A DNA stretch of 55,168 nt from an uncultured beta proteobacterium (GTDB taxonomy: Bacteria; Pseudomonadota; Gammaproteobacteria; Burkholderiales; Burkholderiaceae_C): positions 1 to 55,168 of the forward strand of contig CAIKLM010000075.1 of the NCBI GenBank assembly GCA_903828235.1, written 5' to 3'. Shown piece by piece: positions 1 through 10,100 of the stretch (positions are counted from its first letter, which is position 1; each line of letters begins with the position of its first letter). The position numbers were made by a program, and so were the translations under genes. The notes beneath the pieces are model-generated. The model was not told the DNA's origin and did not search any database. It worked only from the letters and a program-made list of their open reading frames with translations.

Positions 1-504
1 ATCTTCGCGCAGGTGCAGCGCGTGCCGATCGGCCCGGCGGCGATCGACCTGCCGGTGCTCGCCAGCCTGCAGCCGGCGGCGCTGGCGCTGGCCGCGCTGG
101 CCGGTGGCGGCGCGGCGGTGGCCGTGGCGCTGGGCGTGGGCTGGGCGCTGGGCCTGCCGGTGCCGCTGCTGGCCTCGCTGGCGCCCAAGGGCAGCACCGC
201 GCCGGTGGCCATGGGCGTTGCCGCCACGCTGGGCGGCGAGCCCGCGCTGGCGGCCGTCTTCGCCGTGCTCACCGGCCTGGTGGGCGCCGTGCTCGCCAAG
301 CCCGTGCTCGACGCCCTGAAGCTGCGGCGCCCCGAGGTGCGCGGCTTTGCCCTGGGCACCGCGGCGCACGGCCTGGGTGCCGCGCGCGCCTGGCAGGTCC
401 ACCCCGCGGCCGGCGCCTACGCCGCGCTGGGCCTGAGCCTGCAGGTGCTGCTGGCGGCGCTGCTGCTGCCGCTGCTGCTGCCGCCCCTTCTTCGCCTGCT
501 GTAG
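1..504 (+). CDS. LrgB-family membrane protein, 3' part (5' end outside window)
   Basis: The frame is open from base 1, so the start lies to the left; about 167 residues remain. The segment is almost entirely hydrophobic (Ala/Leu/Val/Gly) with several predicted membrane helices. It has the LrgB/CidB signature layout: a KGSTAPVAMGVAATLGG segment (the family's K-S-x-T-x-P-[IV]-A-M region) followed by a GTAAHGLGAARAW segment. LrgB proteins are integral membrane proteins first linked to murein hydrolase/holin control. Relatives include bacterial pyruvate transporters and the plant plastid glycolate/glycerate transporter PLGG1, which is an LrgAB-like fusion. The stop is only 5 nt before glcF, so the two are almost certainly co-transcribed. 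That makes a carboxylate (glycolate) transport role attractive, but this is inference. Confidence 0.82.
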   Translation: MFAQVQRVPIGPAAIDLPVLASLQPAALALAALAGGGAAVAVALGVGWALGLPVPLLASLAPKGSTAPVAMGVAATLGGEPALAAVFAVLTGLVGAVLAKPVLDALKLRRPEVRGFALGTAAHGLGAARAWQVHPAAGAYAALGLSLQVLLAALLLPLLLPPLLRLL

Positions 505-509
505 CCACC

Positions 510-1790
510 ATGCAAACCCACCTCGCCCCCGAGTTCCGCGACACGCCCGACGGCCGCGAGGCCGAGGCCATCCTGCGCAAGTGCGTGCACTGCGGCTTCT
601 GCACCGCCACCTGCCCCACCTACCAGCTGCTGGGCGACGAGCTCGACGGCCCGCGCGGCCGCATCTACCTGATGAAGCAGGTGCTCGAGGGTGCCGAGGT
701 CACGCGCAAGACGCAGCAGCACCTGGACCGCTGCCTCACGTGCCGCAACTGCGAGACCACCTGTCCCAGCGGCGTGGACTACGGCCACCTGGTGGAGATC
801 GGTCGCCGCGTCGTCGAAGCCAAGGTCGAGCGCCCCAAGAGCGAGCAGGCCGTGCGCTGGCTGCTGAAGGAGGGCCTGACCTCGCCGCTGTTCGGGCCCG
901 CCATGAAGCTGGGACAGGCCGTGCGGCCGCTGCTGCCCGCGGCGCTGAAGGCCAAGGTGCCGGCGCCGGCCCAGGGGACGGCTGCCGTGCGCGCCCACCG
1001 CTGGCCCACGCGCGAGCACCCGCGCAAGGTGCTGATGCTGCTGGGTTGCGTGCAGCCGGCGATGATGCCCAACGTCAACAGCGCCACCGCGCGCGTGCTC
1101 GACGCCGCCGGCATCCAGACGCTGGTGGCCGACGGCGCCGGCTGCTGCGGCGCCATCCGCTCGCACCTGAACGACCACGAGGGCGGCCTGGCGGACATGC
1201 GCCGCAACATCGACGCCTGGTGGCCGCTGGTGCAGGGCCTGACCTCGCAGGGCAAGGTCGAGGCCCTCGTGATGAACGCCAGCGGTTGCGGCGCCACCGT
1301 CAAGGACTACGGCCACGCGCTGGCGCACGACCCCGACTACGCCGACAAGGCCACGGCCATCAGCGCGTTGACCCGGGATCTTTCGGAACTGCTGCCCGGC
1401 CTGCTGCCGGCCCTGTCGAGCCGCTTGCAGGCCGCCACGCAGGGCCGTGGCCGGGCCCTGGCGCCGCGCCGCCTGGCCTTTCATCCGCCCTGCACGCTGC
1501 AGCACGGGCAGCAGCTGCGCGGCGGCGTCGAGCGCGCGCTGGGCGAGCTGGGCTTCGAGGTCTCGGTGGCCGGAGCCGAGAGCCACCTGTGCTGCGGCAG
1601 TGCCGGCACCTACAGCGTGCTGCAGCCCGAGCTGGCCACGCAGCTGCGCGACCGCAAGCTCGGCCACCTGCAGCCGCTGCAGCCCGAGGTCATCGTCAGC
1701 GCCAACATCGGCTGCATCCAGCACCTGCAGACCGGCACCGCCACGCCCGTGCGCCACTGGGTGGAGGTGCTCGACGAGGCGCTGGGCTGA
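510..1790 (+). CDS. glcF: Glycolate oxidase iron-sulfur subunit GlcF
   Basis: A 426-residue protein, close to the usual GlcF length. Near the N-terminus are two ferredoxin-type [4Fe-4S] motifs: CVHCGFCTATCP starting at Cys25 and CLTCRNCETTCPSG starting at Cys75. The C-terminal half carries two CCG-type cysteine-rich domains (GAGCCGAIRSH and SHLCCGSAGTYS), as in GlcF, LutA and heterodisulfide reductase-type subunits. GlcF passes electrons from the flavin subunits GlcD/GlcE of membrane-associated glycolate oxidase, which turns glycolate into glyoxylate. GlcD and GlcE are not in the window and may lie to the left. The ATG at 510 follows the lrgB-type stop by 5 nt. A phototroph with a Calvin cycle would need this enzyme to salvage phosphoglycolate-derived glycolate (inference). 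Confidence 0.93.
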   Translation: MQTHLAPEFRDTPDGREAEAILRKCVHCGFCTATCPTYQLLGDELDGPRGRIYLMKQVLEGAEVTRKTQQHLDRCLTCRNCETTCPSGVDYGHLVEIGRRVVEAKVERPKSEQAVRWLLKEGLTSPLFGPAMKLGQAVRPLLPAALKAKVPAPAQGTAAVRAHRWPTREHPRKVLMLLGCVQPAMMPNVNSATARVLDAAGIQTLVADGAGCCGAIRSHLNDHEGGLADMRRNIDAWWPLVQGLTSQGKVEALVMNASGCGATVKDYGHALAHDPDYADKATAISALTRDLSELLPGLLPALSSRLQAATQGRGRALAPRRLAFHPPCTLQHGQQLRGGVERALGELGFEVSVAGAESHLCCGSAGTYSVLQPELATQLRDRKLGHLQPLQPEVIVSANIGCIQHLQTGTATPVRHWVEVLDEALG

Positions 1791-1799
1791 GCGATCCGC

Positions 1800-2735
1800 A
1801 TGGCCTGGCGCCACGCGTTCCGCTTGCGCCCGGTGCCCAGCGCCGAGGTGCGGGCCATCACGCTGGCCGCCATCGACGGGCGCTGCACCAACTGCGAGGC
1901 GCCGCTGCCCGAGCCGCGGCCCAACTTCTGCCCCGAGTGCGGGCAGGAGGCGAACATCAAGCCGCCCACCGTGGCCGAGTTCGCGCAGCAGTTCAGCGGC
2001 ACCTACTTCGCGCCCAAGGGGGCGATGTGGCAGACGCTGAAGCTGCTGCTGGCCCGCCCCGGCGAGCTGACGGCGCAGTACCTCAACGGTCGGCGCCGCC
2101 AGTACGTGCTGCCGCTGCGGCTGTTCGTGCTGACCACGCTGCTGATGCTGCTGGTGATCCGCATCGCCAGCTCGCTGCAGATGTCGGTGCTGGACGACGC
2201 CGCCGTGCTGCAGGCGCTGCCCGAGCGGCCGGGCGCGGTGGTGCTGGAGCTGGGCGTCGGCCGCGCCGGCATGGCCGAGGGGCGCTTCTACTGCGAGGGC
2301 CTGCCGCCCTGGCTGTGCACGCGCATCCAGGCCAAGCTCGACATGCCCACCCGCGAGCTGCTGCTGCAGGTGGAGCGCGTGCAGGACCGTCTGGCGCGCA
2401 ACGCCGGCCTGGTGATGCTGGTGCTGCTGCCGGCCTTTGCCGCGGTGCTGGCGCTGCTGTTCCGCTACCGGGGCCTGAGCTACACCGAGCACCTGGTGTT
2501 CGCGCTGCACCTGCACGCGTTCTGGTTCCTCGTCGTCGCGGTGGTCGTGCTGCTGCCGGCGCTGGCCGTGCCGGCGCTGGTGCTGATCCCGGCCTACGCC
2601 GGACTGGCCTTCCGCCGCGTGTACGGTGGCCGCGCCTGGGGGCTGGTCTGGCGCGGGGCGCTGCTCTCGGCGGTGCACCTGGTGCTGGTGATGGCCATCG
2701 TGGCCATCACGGCGCTGGTGGCGCTGCTGATCTGA
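1800..2735 (+). CDS. DUF3667-type zinc-ribbon membrane protein (first paralog)
   Basis: A 311-residue protein of unknown function. An N-terminal zinc ribbon is formed by Cys29/Cys32 and Cys44/Cys47 (CTNC ... CPEC). It is followed by a conserved block (TVAEFAQQFSGTYF, then W.TLKLLL.RPGELT..YL.GRR..YVLPLRLF) that I recognise as DUF3667. After this come several membrane helices, one in the middle of the protein and a cluster in the last third that includes YTEHLVFALHLHAFWF. The ATG lies 9 nt after the glcF stop, so it is read as part of the same transcript. The next gene is a paralog. No enzymatic motif is visible; a membrane-associated accessory or regulatory role is only a guess. Confidence 0.82.
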   Translation: MAWRHAFRLRPVPSAEVRAITLAAIDGRCTNCEAPLPEPRPNFCPECGQEANIKPPTVAEFAQQFSGTYFAPKGAMWQTLKLLLARPGELTAQYLNGRRRQYVLPLRLFVLTTLLMLLVIRIASSLQMSVLDDAAVLQALPERPGAVVLELGVGRAGMAEGRFYCEGLPPWLCTRIQAKLDMPTRELLLQVERVQDRLARNAGLVMLVLLPAFAAVLALLFRYRGLSYTEHLVFALHLHAFWFLVVAVVVLLPALAVPALVLIPAYAGLAFRRVYGGRAWGLVWRGALLSAVHLVLVMAIVAITALVALLI

Positions 2736-2749
2736 GCGCCTGTGAAGAC

Positions 2750-3619
2750 ATGAGCGACGAGCCCCGCGCCTGCGCCAACTGCGGCGAGCCCTTCGCGAGC
2801 CCGCCGCCGGCCTTCTGCCCGGCCTGCGGCCAGGAAAGCCGCGTCCGCGCGCCCACGCTGGGCGAGTTCGTGCAGCAGTTCGGCGGCGCCTACTTCAGCA
2901 CCGAGGGCGCGCTGTGGCGCACGCTGAAGCTCCTGCTGTTCAAGCCCGGCGAGTTGACGCGGCAGTACCTGGCCGGCCGCCGCAAGCTCTACGTGCTGCC
3001 GCTGCGGCTGTACCTGACGATCAGCCTCGTCACCATCCTGCTGCTGCGCGTGGTGGGCGAGGTCGACACGAAGGTCAGCCTGTCGGCGGACCTGGACCTG
3101 GGCAAGGGCGAGTACGCGCTGCTGCAGTTCGGCGAGGGCACGGCGGCCGGCCTCAAGGACGGCGCGTTCTACTGCCGCGGCCTGCCCGAGTGGCTCTGCC
3201 AGCGGCTGCAGCGCCGGCTCGACGCCGACCCCAAGGGGCTGCAGCGCGAGGCTGACGCGCTGTCGGGCCGCGTCATCGGCAACCTGGGCGGGGCGATGTT
3301 CCTGATGGTGCCGCTGTTTGCGCTGCTGCAGAAGATCGTCCACTGGAACCGCCGGCTGCGCTACACCGAGCACCTGGTGTTCGCGCTGCACCTGCACGCG
3401 TTCTGGTTCATCTGCCTGCTGCTGACGCTGCTGCCCGTTCCCGGGATGGTGGCCGTGGCGGCGGCGCTGGTGCCGCTGTACGCGCTGGCCGCGCTCAAGC
3501 GCGTGTACGGCGGCCGCTGGCCCTGGCGCTGGGCGCGGGCCATGCTGGTGTCGATGACCTACGCCGTGGCGCTGTCGTTCGCGCTGGTGGGTGTGGTTAT
3601 CTGGTCGTTGCTGTTCTGA
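2750..3619 (+). CDS. DUF3667-type zinc-ribbon membrane protein (second paralog)
   Basis: A 289-residue paralog of the preceding gene with the same layout: a zinc ribbon (Cys8, Cys11, Cys23, Cys26), the TLGEFVQQFGGAYF and TLKLLLFKPGELTRQYL blocks, one central membrane helix (LRLYLTISLVTILLL) and a C-terminal cluster of helices. I chose the ATG at 2750 because it places the first CxxC at residue 8 and lies 14 nt after the previous stop. The frame is open much further upstream, but that part is only the alternate frame of glcF and the first paralog. The YTEHLVFALHLHAFWF segment is identical to the first paralog even at DNA level. The function is unknown. Confidence 0.82.
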   Translation: MSDEPRACANCGEPFASPPPAFCPACGQESRVRAPTLGEFVQQFGGAYFSTEGALWRTLKLLLFKPGELTRQYLAGRRKLYVLPLRLYLTISLVTILLLRVVGEVDTKVSLSADLDLGKGEYALLQFGEGTAAGLKDGAFYCRGLPEWLCQRLQRRLDADPKGLQREADALSGRVIGNLGGAMFLMVPLFALLQKIVHWNRRLRYTEHLVFALHLHAFWFICLLLTLLPVPGMVAVAAALVPLYALAALKRVYGGRWPWRWARAMLVSMTYAVALSFALVGVVIWSLLF

Positions 3620-3948
3620 TCACTCACAGCCACCGAAGCTGAGAACGACCTGAATGGTCAGGCGAAACCCCCGCGCATCGGGGGTTGGGCAGACCGGTCG
3701 GCGTCGCAGTCCAGTGCGCAGCGCCCCAACAGGGGGCGTGGCCGTGCGACAGGTGTCCCCCTCAAACTTGGGGGTGCCGGGAAAACGCGACCCCGTAACC
3801 GCTTGGTAACCCACCAGAGTCCCCGCGGAGTCGCGCCCCCGATGAGTCATGCGCATCCGCAAGATGCGATGAGTGGGTGGGTCGGACAGGAGTCCGCAGG
3901 GTACCTTGCGCGCGACAAGCCGAAGAAGACACGAGGTTCAGTGCATCC
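3620..3948 (+). promoter_or_regulatory. Structured intergenic leader ahead of the giant gene
   Basis: This 329-nt stretch carries no convincing gene but is dense in short structure. Hairpins that can be read directly are AACCCCCG/CGGGGGTT (3666-3686), CGCCCC/GGGGCG (3722-3738), CCCCC/GGGGG (3757-3774), CGCATC/GATGCG (3852-3868) and CGGAC/GTCCG (3883-3896). GTAACC is repeated directly at 3795-3800 and 3806-3811, an 11-nt (one helical turn) spacing typical of paired operator half-sites. GATGAGT is repeated at 3841-3847 and 3868-3874, flanking the fourth hairpin. I could not pick out a reliable -35/-10 or -24/-12 promoter, nor a known riboswitch class. Confidence 0.4.
3666..3686 (+). terminator. 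Hairpin after the lrgB-glcF-DUF3667 unit
   Basis: A perfect 8-bp stem, AACCCCCG and CGGGGGTT, closes a 5-nt loop (CGCAT) 46 nt after the second DUF3667 stop. Only two T residues follow, so intrinsic termination would be weak by E. coli rules. The position at the end of a + strand unit and ahead of a structured leader still makes a terminator the best reading. Confidence 0.45.
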
Positions 3949-4164
3949 ATGAGCAAGTCGTCTGCGCGCAGCCGTGCCCTCAATGCGGCCCGTCATTTCG
4001 CCACATCGGTACGTCTTCGCGATAACCTCGTCGGGCGGGCCGTCAGGGCCGCCTTGTCGGGCAAGACCGGCACGGGCGCCGTGCCTGCCGCTGGGCCCGG
4101 TGCGCCCAACTGGCGCATCGAGTCGCTCGAACCCAAACTGCTGCTATCGGCCGACGCGCTGCCT
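3949..4164 (+). other. N-terminal leader with LEPR-XLL-type motif of the giant protein
   Basis: Residues 1-59 are rich in Arg, Lys, Ala and Ser, with amphipathic helical character and no hydrophobic signal-peptide core. Residues 60-72 read LEPKLLLSADALP, immediately after NWRIES. This matches the LEPR-XLL motif known near the N-terminus of very large repeat-rich Gram-negative proteins, with Lys in place of the usual Arg. From its constant N-terminal position I infer an export or sorting signal. No cleavage site can be assigned from sequence alone. Confidence 0.7.
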
Positions 4165-7100
4165 GGCGTTCATCAGCGAGTCGGCCCCGACCCGCTGCAG
4201 CCCGTGCAGGCGCCTGTTGCTGCATCCGAAGCGGCCGGCGCCAGCGCCTCGCAGGCGCCGTCCTCCGAGGGCCAGCCTGCTGCCGGGGTCACGTACGACG
4301 CCACCGCGGACTTCCAGACCACGAGCAACCCTGCTGGCGCCTGGACCTACGGCTACTCGCCCGAAGGCGGGGCCGCCTATGCCCTGACACCCTTCGACGT
4401 GGCCGGAGGATCCGGGTGGAGCAAGGCCGGTTACGGCTCCCTGGGCACGCCCGCGGCCTGGAAGAACACTGCGGGCAGCACCCAGTACGGCGTCGGCCCG
4501 GGCCAGATCGCCCTGCATCCCGGCCCGCGCACCTTGGTCGACTTCGCGATCCTGCGCTTCACCGCGCCGGCCAACGGGCTGTACACCGTGAGCGGCCAGT
4601 TCTTCGCCGGCGACAGCGGGGCGATGAGCGGCAGCGTGGTGCTCAACGGCGACTTGCTGCGGCCGCTGCAGCACTTCGCCAGCACCACCGACTCTTCGGT
4701 GTTCTCGTTGGCGCCGGTGCCGATGGCCCGCGGCGAGACCCTGGACTTCGTGGTGGGCAACAACGGCAACTTCTCGTCTGGCAACACCCCGCTGGCGGTC
4801 GTTGTCGAGGCTGCGGTCACGGCCACCGCGGTCGGCGACAGCCTGTACCTGTTCGGGCGCGGTGACGGCGCGAGCACGGTGACCAGCGCCTTCGACGCCC
4901 GCCCGAACAAGCTCAACGTGCTGCGGTTCAGGTCCGCCGACGTGCTGCCTTCGCAGGTTCTGGTGCAACGCGTCACCGACAGCCAGTCGGGCGGCAACGA
5001 CGCGCTGGAACTCCGGATCGACGGCACCGGGGACCGCATCGTCTTCAACGGCTTCTTCTACGGCGGCACGCCGGCCAACGCCTTCAACGGGCTGCAGCGG
5101 GTGGAGTTCAGCGACGGCACGCGCTGGGACATCGCCGAGCTTCTGTTCCGGCTCGGTTACGGCGCGGACGAGGACGACTGGTTGGGTGGCACGGATCGGG
5201 CCGATCTGCTCAATGGCGCGGCGGGAAGCGATTACCTGTACGGGCACGGCGGCGGCGACTCGCTGTACGGGGGGAATGACGACGACGGTCTGGACGGCTA
5301 CGTCGGCAATGACTGGCTCGACGGCGGCGACGGCAACGACTGGCTCTACGGCGGCGACGGCAACGACACGCTGCTAGGCGGGGAGGGTGACGACGAGCTG
5401 TCTGGCGAAGTAGGCAACAACGTTCTGGTGGGCGGCCCCGGCGATGATCTCCTCTGGAGCTTCGGCCTCAGCAGCGACGAGTTCATCTTCGGCGCCGGCG
5501 ACGGCCATGACAGGATCATCCCGGACTATCACTACTGGCGCGCCTCCGACGCCCCGCGCGTCAACACGCTGCGGCTGGTGGGCGCATTGCCGGAGCAGGT
5601 GGCTCTGCGGCGGGTGTACGACGACCGGTATGGCGGGAACAACGCCCTCGAGATTGCCCTCGACGGTGGCAGCGACTCGGTCACCGTGCATCGCTTCTTT
5701 GGCGTGCTGGCGGCCGCCGGCCCCAACAAGGCGCTGCAGCGCATCGTGTTCGACGACGGTTCCGAATGGAGCCTGGCCGATATCTACGCGCGCTTGGCCA
5801 CGGGCGCCACGGCGGGCGACGACTTCCTGGTCGGTACCGCCGGCAACGACACGCTCGACGGCCAGGCCGGTGACGACTTCGTGCTGGGCGGCGCCGGCAA
5901 CGACACGCTCGGGGGCGGCGCCGGCAACGACACACTCGACGGCGGCGAAGGCGACGACACCTTCGACGGTGGCCCGGGCCAGGACCGCATCGAGAGCGCC
6001 GGCGGCAGCGACACCTTCCTGTTCGGCCGCGGCGACGGCTACGACACCGTCTACTACACGATTCAGACGGGCACGCGCAGCAGCACATTGCGGTTCAAGG
6101 GTGGCGTGCTGCCATCGCACGTGCTTGTTCAGCAGGTCTACGACAACCTCTTCGGCGATCAGTACGGCGCGATCCGTTTCACCATCACCGACACCGGCGA
6201 GTCGATCACCTTCAACGGCTTCTTCTACGGCTACGACCCCGCCAACCCGAACAACCCGCTGCAGCGCGTGGAGTTCGCCAACGGCGCGGTGTGGGATCTT
6301 GCGGCGGTGATGACCCGGGCCCTGGCCGGCACCGACGGCTGGGACACCCTCGTGGGCACCGTCGGCAACGATGCGATCTACGGCGGCGCAGGCGGAGACA
6401 ACCTCTACGGCCGCGCCGGCGACGACCTGCTTGACGGCGGCAGCGACAGGGACTGGCTCTACGGCGAGGACGGCAACGACACGCTCGTCGGTGGTGGCGG
6501 GAACGACAGCCTCGACGGTGGGGGCGGCAACGACAGCCTGTCCGGTGGCGACGGCGACGACACGCTGCGGGGGTCTGCCGGCAACGACACGCTGCAGGGC
6601 GGGCCGGGCAACGACACCTTCTACGCCGGCTCGGGCAGCGACGACATCCTCTTCGGCCGCGGCGACGGGCAGGACACCGTCCTGCCGGAGTACGACTCGA
6701 ACGCCGCGCGCATCAGCACGCTGTGGATGGGCGCCGGCGTCCTGCCGGCTGACGTCACGCTGCAGCGCGCGACCGATGTCTCCTACGGTAGCGACAGGGC
6801 GCTGAAGATCAGCATCGCCGGCACCAGCGACAGCGTCACCGTGCGCGGCTTCTTCTACGAAGCAGCGCCCGGCAGCCCCTACAAGGCCATCCAGCGCATG
6901 GTCTTCGCCGACGGCACGGTGTGGACCGTGGCCGACATCGGGGCCCGTCTCGTCACCGTGGCCACGCCGGGGGACGACTACCTCGTCGGCACGCCGGGTG
7001 ACGACACCATCGACGGCCTGGCGGGCAACGACACGCTGCTCGGCCAGGGGGGCAACGACACGCTGCTCGGCAACCTGGGCAACGACCTTCTCGACGGCGG

Positions 7101-10100
7101 CGCGGGCGACGACGTCATCGACGGCGGCGCGGGCAACGACCGCATCGACACCACCGCCGGCAACGACACCATCCTGTTCGGGCGCGGCGACGGGCAGGAC
7201 CGCATCTACTACACCTGGGCCTCGGCGGCACGGACGAACACCCTGCGCTTCAAGGACGGCGTGCGCCCGAGCGACGTGCGGCTGCGCCAGGTGTACGACA
7301 CGTACTTTGGAGGCAACCAGCAGGCGCTGGAGTTCACGATCGCCGACAGCGGCGACTCGATCACCTTCAACGCCTTCTTCTTCGTCGATGACCCTGCCCA
7401 GCCGGCCAACCCGCTTCAGCGCGTGGAGTTCGCCGATGGCACGGTGTGGGACATCGCGGCCCTGCTGGCGCTGCTGTACGCGGGCACCGCCGGCAACGAC
7501 ACGCTGCGCGGCACCAAGGGCAACGACACCATCACGGGGGGTGCCGGCAACGACACGATCGACGGTGCCGCAGGCGACGACCTTATCGAGGGTGGCGCGG
7601 GCGACGACCGCATCGATGCGCGCGGGGGCAACGACACCTTCGTGTTCGGCCGCGGCGACGGGCAGGACCGCATCTACGACACCTGGCAGAGCAGCGCCCG
7701 CACGAACACGTTGCGCTTCAAGGACGGCGTGCAGCCGGCCGACGTGCGCGTGCGCGCCGCAGCCGACACGCGCTACGGCGGCAACCGCGCGATCCAGTTC
7801 ACCATCGTCGACAGCGGCGATTCGATCACCTTCAACGGTTTCCTGTACGACAACGACCCGGCGCATCCCTACAACGCGCTGCATCGCGTGGAGTTCGCCG
7901 ATGGCACGGTGTGGGACATCGCCGGGCTGGTGGCGATGTTGCTCACCGGCACCGACGGCAACGACACCATCGTCGGCACGCGCGGCGACGACCGCATTGC
8001 CGGCGGCGCCGGCAACGACAGGCTGGAGGGCGGCCCCGGAAACGACCAGCTCGACGGCGGCACGGGCAACGACACGCTGTACGGCGAGGACGGCGCCGAC
8101 GAATTGCTTGGCGGCGCGGGCGACGACACCCTAGACGGCGGCGCCGGCGACGACCGGTACATCGGCGGAGCGGGCAACGACCGCATCGACAGCACCGGCG
8201 GCAACGACAGCTTCGTGTTCGGCCGCGGCGACGGGCAGGACCGCGTTTACTACACAGGGGCCAGCGGGGTGCGCACGAACACGCTGCGCTTCCGCGACGA
8301 CGTGCTTCCGGCGCACATCGGCGTGCGCGCGACGGCCGACGACTACTGGGGAGGCAACCAGGCCATCGAGTTCACCATCGTCGACAGCGGCGACTCGATC
8401 ACCTTCAACGCCTTCCTGTTCGGCGACGATCCGGAGCACGCCTACAACGCGCTGCAGCGCGTGGAGTTCGCCAACGGCACGGTCTGGAACATCGCCGCGC
8501 TGATGACGATGCTGCTGTCCGGTACCGATGGCAACGACACCATCCGCGGCACCAAGGGCAACGATGTCATCTCGGGCGGGCTGGGCGACGACCGGCTTGA
8601 GGGGCGTGGTGGCAACGACCGCCTCGACGGCGGTGCCGGTGCCGACACGCTCTACGGCGACGATGGCGCCGACGAACTGCTCGGCGGCCCGGGCAACGAC
8701 ATGCTCGACGGCGGCGCCGGTGACGACCGCGTAGACGGCGGCGTAGGCAACGACCGCATCGACACCCGGGGAGGCAACGACACCTTCCTGTTCGGCCGTG
8801 GCGACGGGCAGGACACGGTCTACGACCAGGGCAACAGCGGAGCCCGCACCAACACGCTGCGCCTGAAGCCCGGCATCGCGCCGCAGGACGTGACGCTGCG
8901 CTGGGTGACGCTGAACTGGTGGGAGGGGCGCAGTGCCCTGGAGGTGGGCATCGCGGGTGGCGGCGACAGCATCACCTTCAGCAACTTCCTCTACAACGAC
9001 GAGCTCGGCAACCCGCGCAACCCTCTTCAGCGCATCGAGTTCGACAGCGGCGTCGTCTGGAACGTGGCCGCGATCGTTGCGCTGCTCGGTGCCGGTACGC
9101 CGGGTGACGACTACCTCCGGGGCACCAGCGGGGCCGACGTGCTGCGCGGCGGCGCCGGAGCCGACACGCTCGACGGACTTGCCGGGGACGACGCGCTCTT
9201 CGGCGAGGACGGCGACGACACCCTGCTCGGCGGCGAGGGCAACGACCGGCTCGACGGCGGCCAGGGCGACGACCTGCTCGAAGGTGGCGGCGGCAATGAC
9301 GTCTACCTGTTCGGCCGCGGCGACGGGCGCGACCAGGTGCGCTACTACTGGGATTCCACCGGCACCCGGCTCAACACCATCGAGTTCAAGCCGGGCGTGC
9401 TGCCCACCGACATCGAGCTGCGGCGCGTCTGGAACGCGCAGAACGGTGGCATCGACGCGCTGGAGCTCGCCATCGCCGGCACGCGTGACCGCATCACTGT
9501 CAACTACTTCTTCGGCAACGACGACCCGGACCCGGCGCGCAACCACCACAACCCCGTGCAGCAGGTGCGCTTCGCCGACGGCACCGTGTGGAGCATCGCC
9601 GCCATCCTCGAGGCCTATCGCGCCGGCACGGCCGGCAACGACGTGCTGCTAGGCACCGTCGCCAGCGAGACGCTGCGCGGGCGCGAGGGCAGCGACCGCC
9701 TGGAGGGCAGGGCAGGCGATGACATCCTGGACGGTGGCCGTGGCAACGACACGCTCGTCGGCGGTGCCGGCAACGACACGCTGGACGGCGGCACGGGCAA
9801 CGACGCGCTGGAGGGCGGCTCCGGCAACAACACCTACCTGTTCGGCCGCGGCGACGGGCAGGACACGGTGCAGGCCAACAGCGAGTGGTGGACGACACCG
9901 GGCCTGAGCACGCTGCAGTTCAAGCCCGGCGTGGCGCCGGCCGACGTGAGCCTGCGCCGGATCGACGCCAACGGCGCCTTGCGCCTGAGCATCGCAGGGA
10001 CCGACGACCAGGTCACCATCCACAGCTTCTTCGGCGGCGACGACCCCGCCAACGGCAGCAACCCGGTACAGCAGGTGCGCTTCGATGACGGCACGGCGTG

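Noticed and set aside
581..2749. Long upstream extension in frame with the second DUF3667 gene
   Set aside because: The part before 2750 is an alternate frame of glcF and the first paralog with Arg/Ala-rich nonsense sequence. The zinc ribbon starts right after the ATG at 2750.
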